Assembly (NCBI GenBank): GCA_016584305.1
Contig: JACEEZ010022590.1
Location: forward strand, 368,556-432,555
Direction of reading: 5' to 3'
Origin: Chionoecetes opilio
Taxonomy: Eukaryota; Arthropoda; Malacostraca; Decapoda; Majidae
Length of the DNA: 64,000 bases
The translations under genes and the position numbers were made by a program. The notes beneath the pieces are model-generated. The model was not told the origin of the DNA. It worked only from the letters and a program-made list of their open reading frames with translations, and ran no database searches. This document shows positions 1-10,637 of this stretch, in pieces. Numbering within the stretch: position 1 is the first letter of the stretch; each line of letters opens with the position of its first letter.

Positions 1-119
1 TGCAAGTGCTCCTGACCAGTCGCAAGGCCTTGCGAACACTAAATAACTCTACAAAACCGAACTTACCCAAACCTACCTATAACCTAACCAAAACTACCTA
101 AACTAACCTAACCAAGCTC

Positions 120-540
120 ATATTAATCTAACCTTACCGTCAATAAGTATATATTTCTGTAGTGGCTTTCAAAATCCTGAGGGAGTTCCTTAACTACTCA
201 TCATGGAATTTCTTCATTATGAGTATTTTAAAACAAATTTCCATGGCGCAATTGAATACTAATGGCGTTTACATGTACTACCGAAAATGTATCGTTCTTT
301 CAGCCAGAAATGGTTAAATAGGTTAAATTTAATAGGTTAGGTAAGGTGGGATTTAGTTTAAGTAACAATTGATTATCAAGCAAAAAATTTAATTTATCAA
401 TACTATGGGGTAATGCTAAATAGAGCAATTTTGCGGGGCGGGCCCGGGAGGGGCGCGTTGGGCAATCCCGACACATGTAACCTAAATTTATTTCCGACAA
501 AACGAATCCAGATTAATTTACTACACGACTATAGTGTTCT
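120..540. repeat. AT-rich dispersed repeat remnants
   Basis: The stretch holds no coding sequence I can support. Part of it recurs in reverse complement near 61,545-61,690; for example ggcgcaattgaat at 245-257 matches attcaattgcgcc at 61,626-61,638. The segment around 300-345 (ccagaaatggttaaatagg) resembles, inverted, sequence near 36,925-36,955 and 61,555-61,585. It is therefore an old interspersed repeat, possibly a MITE, but I could not fix its ends. Confidence 0.5.
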
Positions 541-565
541 TGAGTGTTAGCGATACGTGCACATA

Positions 566-1697
566 CTATAGCTGCTGCGGGCTAGAGATACGGTTTTTCA
601 TCATACCTACAAGCCGCCGCGGCTAGATAGATACGGGTTCATCAAACCCTCTAGCTGCTGCGGGCTAGAGATAACGGGGTTCATCATACCTACAGCCCGG
701 CCGCGGCTAAAGATAACGGGTTCATCATACTATAGCTGCTGCGGCTAGAGATACGTGTTTCATACCTATAGCCGCCGCGCTAGAGATACGGGTTCATCAT
801 ACCTATAGCTGCTGCGGCTTAGAAGATACGGGTTCCATCATACCTTAAGCCGCCGCGGCTAGGATACGGGTTCATCATACCTCTAGCCGCCGCGGCTAGA
901 GATACGGGTTCATCATACCTATCGCCGCCGCGGCTAGAGATACGGGTTCATCATACTACAGCGCCGCGAGCTAGATATACGGTCTCACACCTATAGCCGC
1001 CGCGCTAAGATACGGGTCATCATACCTATAGCTGCGAGGCTAGAGATACGGGTTCCATCAACCTATACCGCCCGCGGCTAAAGATAACGGGTTGCATCAT
1101 AACCATATAGCTGCTGCGTCTAGAGATACGGGTTCATCTACCTATAGCGCCCGCGGCTAGAGATACCGGGTTCATCATACCTATAGCCAGGCCGCGGCTA
1201 GAGTATACGGGTTTCATCATACTATAAGCCCGCCGCGGCAGATATACGGGGTTCATCATACCTATAGCCGCCGTCAGCTAGAGATACGAATTCATTCCTA
1301 TAGCCGCCGCGGCTAGAGATACAAGTTCATCATACCTATAGCCGCCGCGGATAAAGATACAAGTTCATCATACCTATAGCCGCCGCGGATAGAGATACAG
1401 GCCATACCTATAGCCGCCGCGGCTAGAGATACAAGTTCATCATACCTATAGCCGCCGCGGATAGAGATACGTGGTTTCCAATACCTATAGCCGGCCGCGG
1501 CCTATGATACAAGTTCATCATACCTATAGCCGCCGCGGATATAGATACAGGCCATACCTATAGCGCCGCGGCTACAGATTACGGGTTCACCATATCTATC
1601 CTCCTCCGCTTTTAGAGATACAGTTTTCATCATACCTTATAGCCGCCGCAGGCTAGAGATACTAGATCATATCTATAGCCGCCGCGGCTAGAGTTGT
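566..1697. repeat. 38-bp GC-rich minisatellite array
   Basis: About 29 imperfect tandem units of roughly 38 bp follow the pattern cctatagccgccgcggctag then agatacgggttcatcata. Each typical unit contains the near-perfect inverted repeat tagccgc-c-gcggcta, so every unit can form a short hairpin and holds several CpG sites. Some units carry the variant tagctgctgcggcta. Units near 1,300-1,560 share sub-variants such as acaagttcat, which suggests local duplication of blocks. Many single-base indels are present. Confidence 0.9.
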
Positions 1698-2207
1698 TCT
1701 TGGCGCTCCATAATAGTAGATAAATGCTTGGTATGTAGATAAGGTGCTAGGCAGTGGTATAAAATTACCTTCTGAAACACTTCTGTTTTCCGCGCCAAAA
1801 CTATGTAGTATAAACAAAATTCCTTTATAATGATTTTTATTGCTGGAATAATACATTTCTTACAAGAACAAAATTCTTCTACGGTTTATGGTCACAATAT
1901 ATCCTTTGAATTTGTTATTTGTAGTGAAAGAGTTATTGGGGTGGCGTTACTTTCACTGTTTGTTTTGATCACAAGAAGTGGGATTCTTAGCTGAGAGCTG
2001 TTCACATGACTTTCGTAAATAGTTCGCAAGGATAGCTCTCAACATTGAACAGCTCTCTATTCTGCGAACATAAATTTGCGAACGTTTGTAGACTTGTGAT
2101 AAATATCGGCCCAGTACTACAACTCCAGTACTGCGAAAGTTTGCGTTACGGAAGTGGAAAATCAGAGGCAATGAAGGTGTCGCCGAGCTCACGTTAGATA
2201 GAAAGGA
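1698..2207. other. No recognised feature
   Basis: Unique AT-rich sequence between the minisatellite and the next dispersed repeat. Short open frames exist on the minus strand, but none resembles a known domain and none has coding-like composition. Confidence 0.5.
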
Positions 2208-2990
2208 AAAGAGTGAAGGGTTACTTTCAATACTCCCATAAGTAACATGAAAAATTAAAATTGAGTGTGATTAGAATTTTCATGTCATAGTATTGTTACA
2301 CAGGGCACTCACCTTTCTTATCACACCAAAAGGCGCCTCTCGTAAACAGTTAACTCCTGACGAAAGTTCGGTAGAAGAACCTGAAGCGAGTAACTTTCTT
2401 CACCGCTGATGGCACCTTTAACATTCACCCGGAGGAAGAGGACACTGACACACTGTAATACACTGTCTAATTTAATGGCGGAGGTCACAATACACAGTCC
2501 TGATGGGGGGGTGGACAGAGACTCACATGGTCACACTGTCTATGAAATGGTTGTCTAACACACACTGGAGGGCTTACGTGAATGCCCCAACCCACGGTAC
2601 TGGCGTAATGCAAGGCGCTGACTTACGAGGCACTCAGATTCTCCTGACGGAGCGGCGGAAGCACCAAGGTCGGCGCTCGGTGCACCACTGCCCCGTCTCA
2701 TCCAACGCCGCCGCCGCCGCCCTCCAAGACAACTTCCTCTTGCCCTCTCCCCTCTGTGCTCTGCCGTCTCTCTCCTCCTACCGGCAACTCCCTTGTTGTC
2801 CCAAGGCACCGACACATGCACGACCCCAGGCGCACACCTCGTACACACAGAACAGACGACATTGTTCGCCCCAAATACACACCGCCACCGACAATATACA
2901 CACGACAGCCGACACTTCGACTCCGCGGCGTCACATTATTCGCCCTCCTCCCCAGAACAGCGACCGCTGTATTTTTTATCCCTAAATTCA
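2208..2990. repeat. Dispersed GC-rich repeat, uninterrupted copy
   Basis: The segment from about 2,310 to 2,525 matches 5,290-5,515, and 2,526-2,990 matches 8,368-8,765, including tggcggaggtcacaatac and tcacactgtctatgaaatgg. The two downstream halves are separated by a LINE, so this copy represents the empty state. The left end (2,208-2,300, gggttactttcaatactccc) recurs at 49,808-49,890. The right half is CpG-rich with a run of gccgcc. No conserved open frame is shared between the copies, so I do not call it coding. Confidence 0.75.
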
Positions 2991-3320
2991 TTTCCAAGGT
3001 ACCTAAAGCAGAAGGAAACAATAGTTTTTGTAACACATGAAGCCTAAAATTACACACTTAAAACCATCCTTCAATGAAGGTGCCTACTCGCCTCATCATG
3101 AACACACGCCTAACCAAACGTTACCATCCAAAGCCTTAACAGGCTGCGAATTAAATCCCTCCATCGCCTCCACCAGCCGCCACACAGTTTGGCAGTCGGC
3201 CAGGCCACCCTCCTCTTCCGCACGCGGACAACACAAGCAGGAACTCTAGCTGCACCCTCAATCAGGCGCTACAAAACCACAGGGACGTTACCTCTACCCT
3301 GGCTCCTGCCTCTAACAGAG

Positions 3321-3797
3321 GTCTTGGTACTCCTGGGCACACGGCCCATGGAGTCCACTCTCGAACTGCACCGCAGTTCTCTTCTCTGGCTCCCTGCTCG
3401 TCTCCCGCGGCAAAGGCGCACAAGCACAGGGGACGCCCCTCAACCCTGGGCTCGCCTCACAGGTAAACACGGCCCAGGCGTCCTCTCGACTGGCACCGCA
3501 GTTCCTCCTCTCGGCTCCCTGCTCGGTCTCCGCGCGGCAGAGGGCGCCACAAGCCACAGTGGACGTCCTCTACCCTGGGCTCGCCTCAGAGGTAACCACG
3601 GCCCAGGAGTCACTCTCGACTGGCACCGCAGTTCTCTCTGCTCCAATGCTCGTCTCCGCGGCAACACGGCCACAAGCCACAGGGCGCCCTCTACCCTGGG
3701 CTCCCTCCAGGTACCACGACCCAGGAGTCACTCTCGACTGGCACCGCAGTTCTCCTCTCTGCTCCACTGCTCGTCCCCGCGGCAAAGAGCGCCACAA
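3321..3797. repeat. Tandem repeat, about 128-bp units
   Basis: The anchor accgcagttc recurs near 3,370, 3,498, 3,626 and 3,744, giving spacings of about 128, 128 and 118 bp. Units also share ccctgggctcgcctcagagg-like and gaccaggagtcactctcgac-like blocks. Open frames across the array are a by-product of the GC-rich repeated sequence; no domain is visible. Confidence 0.75.
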
Positions 3798-3915
3798 CTT
3801 CCCGACCGATCATGCCCTCCACTGCAAAGCGCCGGTGACGGTGACAGGTCTCAACAGCAACACACTGTGGCTGGCTCTGCCTGGTAGATGGCACGATGCA
3901 TCCCTCCACCGTCGT

Positions 3916-4295
3916 CCACCTGCCACAGCTTCGGCGGGGGCCACACACTGCGCTCGCCATCCTCTTGAAGGTGCAGCAGAGGCAGGTATGGGGACGTCCT
4001 TTTCATCCTGGCTCTCCGGGGCCTTCACTGCTTGCTGCGCGGCCTCCCCCGCTCACCTGCCACCTGCCACAGCTTCGGCGGGGACCACACACTGCACTCG
4101 CCATCCTCCTGAAGGTGCAGCAGAGGCAGGTATGTGGACGTCTTCTTCATCCTGGCTCTCCGAGGCCTCCACTGCTTGCTGCTCGGCTTCCCCCGCTCAC
4201 CTGCCACCTGCCACAGCTTCGGCGGGGGCCACACACTGCACTCGCCATCCTCCTGAAGGCGCAGCAGAGGCAGGTATGGGAACGTCTTCGTCCGG
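3916..4295. repeat. Tandem repeat, 144-bp units
   Basis: The anchor cacctgccacagcttcggcg begins near 3,916, 4,060 and 4,204, a period of 144 bp (48 codons). Because the period is a multiple of three, a plus-strand frame stays open from 3,896 to 4,435 with a 48-residue internal repeat. The translated repeat is rich in Pro, Leu and Arg and resembles nothing I know. I treat it as a minisatellite rather than a gene. Confidence 0.75.
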
Positions 4296-5285
4296 TGACC
4301 CCATGCCGAGGCGAAGTGAGCGGGCCTCTTGCCCTTCCGCAGTGGGCGCTTGATCCACACCCGTCGGGGCGTAGTATAGCGGTGAAGAAAGGCAGGCGGG
4401 GCAAGTCGGGTTGGCGAGAGCGGTGGTGTGTATAGAGATGCCGCCGCCCCGATCCCCGTCGTTGCCATGGGAACCACGTGTGAGTCCGCGCGTGTGCCAG
4501 ACTCCACCATACCAGCTGAAACCTTCATCCTGCGACTCAGCCTACAGGGCCCTTTTGTCTATGGGTTTCGGGGGCCAGACGCACTCTCTCCACGCCACTA
4601 CCTTCGTTGCAGGGGCTTCACCTGATTAAACAAGGGCAGCTCTTTAGTCCTCCTACCCTTACATCTCTTTCACCCGGTCCCCCAGATCGACACACGCCCT
4701 TTGCCTGCGTCAGGTAGTCCATGCCAGGAGACAAGGTTCTCCGTTCGCGGCGGCGTAAACAGAACAGCAGCGTACACTTCACTGCTGCCCGTACGTGATT
4801 TCTTTCTATTTCTACGCCCACTAGCCCTTTCAGAGATGTAACTGCCCCCGTCCACGCACACATAGTCGCTGTGTGCTTTCAGGCGTAACGTCCTTCCACA
4901 GCGCGCATGCCTCGCCAGTATCTTGCCTCGCGTCAGCCGGGTACCATCGGTGAAGCTCTGCTCAGTGTCTCTCCACTTCATATAAAATTCTGTTTCATTT
5001 TCACTTAAATTTTCATTTTTTTTTTCTAACCATTTCTTTCATCAGTCCTCTCATTTTCACTTCTCTTATGGCTCATCATTTCTTTCATCCATGGCCGTAG
5101 ATCCTGTTCGGGTCCACTCTACTCGCTATCCGCCATTATAACGCGCCCTTTCTTCCTCCGTGACGTCACAAGTCGTCACCTCGCTTTCCCCCCTTCCTCC
5201 TTGCCGCCATGCTTGACCGCGTGTTACGCATCTACTGGCCACAGATTTTTCTACATCAATCCCAAACTTCTAACACCAATGTTAA
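4296..5285. other. No recognised feature
   Basis: GC-rich sequence to about 4,980, then a pyrimidine-rich stretch. Short frames occur on both strands but none has a recognisable domain. The composition is compatible with a host CpG-rich region or with more of the neighbouring repeat family. Confidence 0.4.
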
Positions 5286-5519
5286 CATGGCACTCGACCT
5301 TTCTTATCACACCACAGGCGACTCTCGTAAACACTTATAACTCCTGACGAAGGTTCGTAAAGAACCTGAAGCGAGTACTTTCTTCACCGCTGATTGCACT
5401 TTACATTACACCGTCGGAGGATAGAGGCCACTGTACACACGTGTAATACACCTGTCTAATTTTAATGGCGGAGGTCACAATACAAAGTCCCTGATGGGGG
5501 GGTGGACAGGACAGCACTC
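5286..5519. repeat. Dispersed repeat, left half of interrupted copy
   Basis: Matches 2,305-2,525 almost base for base, including cctgaagcgagta and tggcggaggtcacaatac. It stops where the minus-strand LINE tail begins. The remainder of this repeat copy resumes at about 8,368. Confidence 0.8.
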
Positions 5520-5660
5520 ATAGATATTTTTTGTTTTTTTTTACACATCACAAAGGACTGGCCAGGCAACACACAAAAGGGTAACACAAAGCCCGCTTAG
5601 GTTGCCCAGTCCCTATAAGAAGACAACTAAGAGAATAATATAAACGAGGGAGGAGCCATT

Positions 5661-6146
5661 TTAGTTCGGGAGGTGTCCTTGTTTACCTTCTTTTGAAAGA
5701 TTTAAGTCATAGGAAAGTGGAAAAATAGAAACAGGAAGAGAGTTCCAGAGTTTATCACTGAAAGGGATGAAGGAGTAAAGATACTGATTAACTCTTGCAT
5801 TAGGAAGATGGACAGAATAGGGATGAGAATTAGTAGAAAGTCTTGTGCAGCGAGGCCGCGGGAGGGGGGGAGGCATGTAGTTAGCAAGTTCAGAAGAGCA
5901 GTGAGCATGAAAATAACGGTAGAAGAGAGCAAGAGAAGCAGCATTGCGATAGTGATTTAAAGATTGAAGACAGTCAGTCAGAGGAGGGGAGTTGATGAGA
6001 CGAAAAGCTTTTGACTCAACCCTGTTTAGGAGAGCTGTATTAGTGGATCCTCCCCTAACATGTGAGACATACTCCATACATGGGCGGATAAGGCCCCTGT
6101 AGAGAGCAAGCAATTGGGAGGGAGAAAAAAAAGAACGCAGACGCAA
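5661..6146 (-). pseudogene. LINE ORF2 C-terminal fragment
   Basis: A 161-residue minus-strand frame contains LLALYRGLIRPCMEYVSHV, then LLNRVESKAFRLIN and, near the end, PFSDKLWNSLP. This is the usual thumb and C-terminal region of jockey/CR1/I-type ORF2 proteins. It is separated by frameshifts from the RT core upstream. It ends near 5,661, leaving about 140 bp of 3' untranslated sequence. Confidence 0.85.
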
Positions 6147-6489
6147 CAGGACACCTAACTTCTTAGAAGCTGTTTCAGCAAGAAATGAAATGTGAGATTT
6201 CTAGTTCAGATTTTTAGTAAAGGATAGTCCTAGAATGTTCATTGTAGAAGAAGGAGACAGTTGAGTGTCATTGAAGAAGAGGGGATAGTTATCTAGTACG
6301 TTTTGTCGAGTAGATAGGTGCAGAAATTGGGTTTTTGAGGCATTGAACAATACAAGGTTTGCTTTGCCTTAATCAGAAATTATAGAAAGATCAGAAGATA
6401 GGCGCTCGGTGGCATCTCTCCGTGAATCACTTAGTTCCTGTTGAGTTGGACGTCTAATAAACGACGTTGAAAAATGCAGGGTAGAATTA

Positions 6490-7119
6490 TCAGCGTAGGA
6501 GTTGGATAGGGCTTTGAGTTAGACTTAGAAGATCATTAATGAATAATACAAAGAGAGTGGGTGATAGGACAGAACCCTGGGGAACACCACTATTGATAGA
6601 TTTAGAATAAGAACAATGTCCGTCTACAGTAGCTGCAATAGAACGGTTTGAAAGGAAACTTAAGATGAAGTTACAGAGAGAATGATAGAAACCGAATGAG
6701 GGTAGTTTGGAAATTAAAGATTTGTGCCAGACTCTATCAAAAGCTTTTGATATGTCAAGGGCAACAGCAAACGTTTCACCGAAACCCCTAAAGGAGGATG
6801 ACCAAGATTCAGTTAGGAAAGCTAGAAGATCGCCAGTAGATCGCCCTTTACGGAAACCGTACTGACGATCAGATAGAAGATTGTGAGCAGATAGATACTT
6901 AAGAATCTTCTTATTAAGTATATATTCAAAAAATTTAGAAAGGCAGGAAGTCAAAGCTATAGGACGGTAGTTTGAAGGATCTAGAACGGTCACCCTTCTT
7001 AGGAACAGGTTGGATGTGAGCAAACTTCCAGCAAGAAGGAAAGGTGGAAGTAGAGAAACACAGACGGAAAAGTTTGACCAGGCAGGGTGCAAGCACAGAA
7101 GCACAGTTTTTGAGAACAA
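6490..7119 (-). pseudogene. LINE reverse transcriptase core fragment
   Basis: The minus-strand frame contains the RT fingers and palm motifs [42 protein letters not shown] and SGVPQGSVLSPTLF. It shifts frame just before the catalytic loop. In the adjoining frame, near 6,480-6,500, the loop reads SYADNSTLHFS, so the expected second Asp of YADD is Asn. Both changes indicate an inactive copy. Confidence 0.9.
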
Positions 7120-7978
7120 TAGGAGGGACTCCGTTAGGACCGTAAGCCTTCCGAGGATCTAGGCCAGAAAGGGCAAAGAAAACATCATTACGAAGGATCT
7201 TAATGACAGGCATAATATAGTCAGAGGGTGGAGGAGAAGGAGGAACAAGCCCTTCATCAACCAGAGTGGAATTTTTAGCAAAGGTTTGAGCGAAGAGTTC
7301 AGCTTTAGAAATAGATGAGACAGTTTTGGAGCCATCTGGGTGAAGCATAGGAGGGAAAGATGATGAAGAAAATTTTGTAGAGATGGTATTTGCTAGATGC
7401 CAGAAGTCACGAGAGGAATTTGATTCAGAAAGATTTTGACATTTTCTATGAATGAAAGAGTTTTTGGTAAGTTGAAGTAAAGATTTGGCATGATTACGGG
7501 CAGAAATATATAGGGCATGAGTTTCAGGAGATGGATGCTTACGGTACCGTTTGTGAGCCACCTCTCTTTCTCGGACAGCATGATAACAAGCAGAGTTAAA
7601 CCAAGGTTGACGGGCTTTAGGATTAGAGAAAGTGTGTGGAATGTACGCCTCCATGCCAGAGACTATGACCTCAGTTATGCGCTCTGCACAAAGAGATGGG
7701 TATTTGACATGGAAGCAGTAATCATTCCATGAAAAATCAGAGTAGTGCCTTAGGTCTTCCCACTTAGCTGAGTTGAAGTGCCAGAAGCACCTCCGCTTAA
7801 GTGGGTCCCGAGGCGGCACCGGAGCGATAGGACAGGTTACAGAAATAAGATTGTGATCGGAGGAACCCAACGGAGAGAATAGTTTCACAGAGTAAGCAGA
7901 AGGGTTAGTAGTTAGGAAAAGATCAAGAATGTTGGGCGTGTCTCCAAGGCGGTCAGGAATACGGGTAGGGTGCTGCAC
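6935..7978 (-). pseudogene. LINE endonuclease C-terminus, linker and RT start
   Basis: A 347-residue minus-strand frame. Near its N-terminus [14 protein letters not shown] gives the SDH catalytic motif of APE-type endonucleases. A linker with [16 protein letters not shown] follows. The frame ends with the beginning of the RT domain ([19 protein letters not shown], then [10 protein letters not shown]). A frameshift near 6,990-7,000 moves the RT into another frame. The content is typical of LINE ORF2 proteins and it has no host function. Confidence 0.85.
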
Positions 7979-7984
7979 CAGCTG

Positions 7985-8365
7985 CTCTAGGTCTTAGAGG
8001 ATAGAAAAGTTGTAGGCTTGTTCACCAGGCTGGTCAGTGAAAGAAGATGATAGCCGAAGCTGGTGGTGAACAATAAAGTCCCCAAGAATGGAAATTTCTG
8101 CTAAAGGAAAATGAGATGAGATGTGCTCCACTTTTGATGTTAAATAGTCGAAGAATTTTACATAGTCAGAGGAGTTAGGTGAGAGATATACAGCACAGAT
8201 AAATTTAGTAAGAGAGTGACATTTAAGTCGAAGCCAGATGGTAGAAAATTCGTAAGATTCAAGGCCGTGGGTACGAGAGCAAGTGATATCATATACGCAA
8301 CAGCCAGCTTTGGATTGAAAATGAGAATAGAGACAGTAAGAGGAGACAGAAAAAGGTCGGCTGTC
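7985..8365 (-). pseudogene. LINE endonuclease fragment
   Basis: The minus-strand translation contains a stretch like the central APE-type endonuclease: ICAVYLSPNSSDY, then ISILGDFIVHHQL. The usual family motif reads GDFN; here the Asn is replaced by Ile, which would be expected to impair catalysis. The N-terminal part of the domain is missing because the element is truncated at about 8,367. A stop codon near 7,993 separates it from the next open frame. Confidence 0.75.
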
Positions 8366-8367
8366 AG

Positions 8368-8765
8368 TGACATGATCACACTGTCTATGAAATGGTTGTC
8401 TAACACACACTGGAGGCTTACGTGAATGGCACACAACACACGGGTACTGGCTTAATGCGAGGCGCTGACTTACGAGGCACTCAGATTCTCCTGACGGAGC
8501 AGCGGAGACACCAAGGGCGGCGCTCGGTGCAATCAATCCCCTGTCTCCTCCACGCCGCCGGCCGCCGCCTTCCAAGACCACCTTCCTCGTGCCTCATCCC
8601 GCTGTGCTCTGCCGTCTCTCTCTCCTAACCGGCAACCCCTTGTTCCCAAGGCAGCGGCCCCAAGGCCGCACACTCGTACACACAGACAGACGGACATTGC
8701 TCGCCCCTCATACACACCACGACAAATACACACAGACAGACGGACATTCCTCCGCGGCGTAACAG
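8368..8765. repeat. Dispersed repeat, right half of interrupted copy
   Basis: Continues the repeat that stops at 5,519. It matches 2,526-2,990, including tcacactgtctatgaaatgg and gaggcactcagattctcctg. It again has a CpG-rich right portion. Confidence 0.8.
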
Positions 8766-9093
8766 TATTATTATATACTGTTATATTAGTATATATAGTC
8801 GTAGTATAGTCATAGTAGGTTATAGTGGCCTGTCAGGAAAATCACAAAAAAGGTGGTCTGGCACATTTCTCCTTTTTTGGCATTTAATCAATCAATCAAT
8901 CCTATTTATCCTTCACTAATTCCTTCATGAAAATGTAATATAACTTAAATAGACCAAAACGGAAACACACGGGTACGTACAGGTGTTCTAATGAGATACA
9001 GCACACACCTGCCTCCTCAAATCATAATCATCATCCTCAATAGTATTACTTATCTGCAGAGGTTATAAGATGCGTCACTACCTACTATAGTCG
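8766..9093. repeat. LINE 3' tail and flanking dispersed repeat
   Basis: Matches 49,885-50,218. It starts with a near-palindrome (cagtattattatatactg) and contains ggcctgtcaggaaaatcac and gtctggcacattt, ending in (aatc)n near 8,885-8,902. A similar ending, gtctggcacatttt followed by (aatc)n, closes the internally deleted LINE at 59,530-59,571, so the 8,830-8,902 part is probably the 3' end of that LINE family on the plus strand. The remainder is shared with 50,040-50,218. Confidence 0.65.
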
Positions 9094-9455
9094 GTAGTGA
9101 CGGTAGCGGAGTAGTTAAGGTCTCCGACTGGCGTTCTCGGTGACCCGAGCTCGATCCCCGAAGAAAACCCCCCCAAAAAAAACCTTTCTGCATCGTCGAG
9201 TGGCCTAAGAACACTCACATGCCCTGCCCATCAACTCTACCTTCGATTGCGAGTGCATCGGAGGACACAGGGGGGCGGCATGAGCCTCTAATCACACAGG
9301 CGTCACTATAAGAATCCTGCCTGCGCCGCCACGGGCGAGGACCAACCATCAGAGCCCTCAAGTGAACCTCCAGAGCCTACCATCCGAGCCTTGGGTCACC
9401 ACTGCCTACAGGCGCTATAGGCACAAATGTAAAAGAAAAAAAAAAAAAAAAAAAA
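9094..9455 (+). mobile_element. tRNA-derived SINE (Ser-like head)
   Basis: The head at about 9,103-9,165 reads like a tRNA: an A-box-like tagcggagtagttaagg and a B-box-like gagctcgatcccc. The body follows and the end is an A tail of about 20 near 9,436-9,455. It is flanked by gtcg on both sides (9,090-9,093 and 9,456-9,459). The uninterrupted repeat at 50,210-50,230 (tagtcgctgcacg) supplies the empty site. Other copies lie at 28,110-28,452 and 59,628-59,970 (minus), and degenerate heads at 49,090-49,500. Confidence 0.85.
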
Positions 9456-9662
9456 GTCGCTGCACGTTAAGTTGGCAAAAATTGGGCCAACACACTCCCC
9501 CCTTCCGAACGCACGGGATTGGCTAAGGTGTTGGACGTTGGGGCTTGAGGGCGGAACTTGGAATAAGGCATTCTCACCCAACACCCAACACCTCATCCAA
9601 TCCCGTGCGTTCATAAGGGGGAAGTGAAAGGGCCCCATTTTCGCCAACTATACGTGCGGCGA
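9456..9662. mobile_element. Fold-back MITE with about 80-bp inverted repeats
   Basis: The left arm (gtcgctgcacgttaagttgg, later gaacgcacgggattgg) is the reverse complement of the right arm (ccaatcccgtgcgttc, ending ccaactatacgtgcggcga). The arms are about 80 bp each with about 50 bp between them. Further copies lie at 33,183-33,373 (whole) and 50,214-50,290 (left arm only). No protein is encoded. Confidence 0.85.
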
Positions 9663-9714
9663 GTTTTTAGAAGGGCGCCTGAGTAGTGAAGTGAAGGATG
9701 GAAAATCTATGCAT

Positions 9715-9890
<176 letters not shown>

Positions 9891-9902
9891 GAGATTCACT
9901 TT

Positions 9903-10189
9903 TGTGGATGTGTGATTATATACAAGACAGTCACACATACATATTGGCACGCCCCTTAATAAACCGTACACATATTGTTACATAGCAACACTGTACGCGA
10001 GGCGGCAGAGTTGCACACCGCCCTCCAGGCCTCATGTAACCAGTTGCTACCGTGCGGGCGGACAGACCACACCAGCTCCTCGCTGGGTGTCCCGACCATC
10101 TCTGTTCTCTCTTAATAAACCTACGGAAGTAATGCTCGATTCTCCCTGAAATAACCTTCCCACAACCACTCCGGTCACCACTGCACACC
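9903..10189 (+). repeat. 5' LTR of gypsy-type retrotransposon
   Basis: Matches 21,643-21,929 over about 287 bp with about 10 substitutions by eye (about 3.5 percent). It starts tgtggatgtgtgatta and ends near ccactgcaca. It contains cccttaataaacc and tcttaataaacc, both with AATAAA-like polyadenylation signals. No clear target-site duplication is seen between the left flank (gattcacttt) and the right flank of the 3' LTR. Confidence 0.92.
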
Positions 10190-10637
10190 AAGCAATATGA
10201 CGCAGTGCTCCGTAAACAGAGAGAAACACAGAGACCGCCTGTAGCAACTCACCACCGCTTCCCCAACACACCACCGCCTGACGCCACGAGGCATCTCTTC
10301 ACCACGACACCACGCTCTCTCCCTGGATTAATTCGTCCTCAGCGACTCGTGTTCGTGTGCCTGTTGATCTACGTACAGCGTGTGGATTGTGTATGACGGT
10401 AGGGTTCACCAGTGTTCCATAAGTGCTCCGTGGAGTGTCCTTTGTAGTGGGGTCGGGCCGCCAACCCTCCCTTGTCTGTCTCGCGACCTTGAACACACGT
10501 GCAGCAGCCCGGCACCCTCCCTCTCCCCCCCTCTTCACACCACCCACACACACACACACACTCAACCCACATTCTTTTTCGGAGGTTTCCACGCACGGTG
10601 GAATTTCCTCGTAGTGTTTTCTGTCGCAACACTCAAC

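Larger units (their letters stand above)
5520..8367 (-). mobile_element. 5'-truncated non-LTR retrotransposon (LINE)
   Basis: Read on the minus strand the element runs from an endonuclease fragment, through a linker and reverse transcriptase, to a 3' untranslated region ending in an A-rich tail near 5,522-5,541. Its 3' region (ggactggcc, cccgct, ccctataaagaagac) recurs as short tails at 26,815-26,930 and 56,325-56,445. It is inserted in the dispersed repeat represented intact at 2,208-2,990. The open frame is broken several times. It is of the endonuclease plus RT type (jockey/CR1/I group); I cannot assign the clade with certainty. I could not define a clean target-site duplication. Confidence 0.9.

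Noticed and set aside
60..170. Several cctaacc and acctaacc motifs resembling the arthropod telomere repeat TTAGG
   Set aside because: The motifs are irregularly spaced and mixed with other sequence, with no tandem 5-bp period; similar sequence occurs inside an interspersed repeat near 61,550.
566..1697. Regular repeats that could suggest a CRISPR array
   Set aside because: Units are directly adjacent with no unique spacers, and the genome is eukaryotic; it is a minisatellite.
3189..4353. Long plus-strand frames in GC-rich DNA as protein-coding genes
   Set aside because: They coincide with two tandem repeat arrays, overlap each other in different frames and show no domain.
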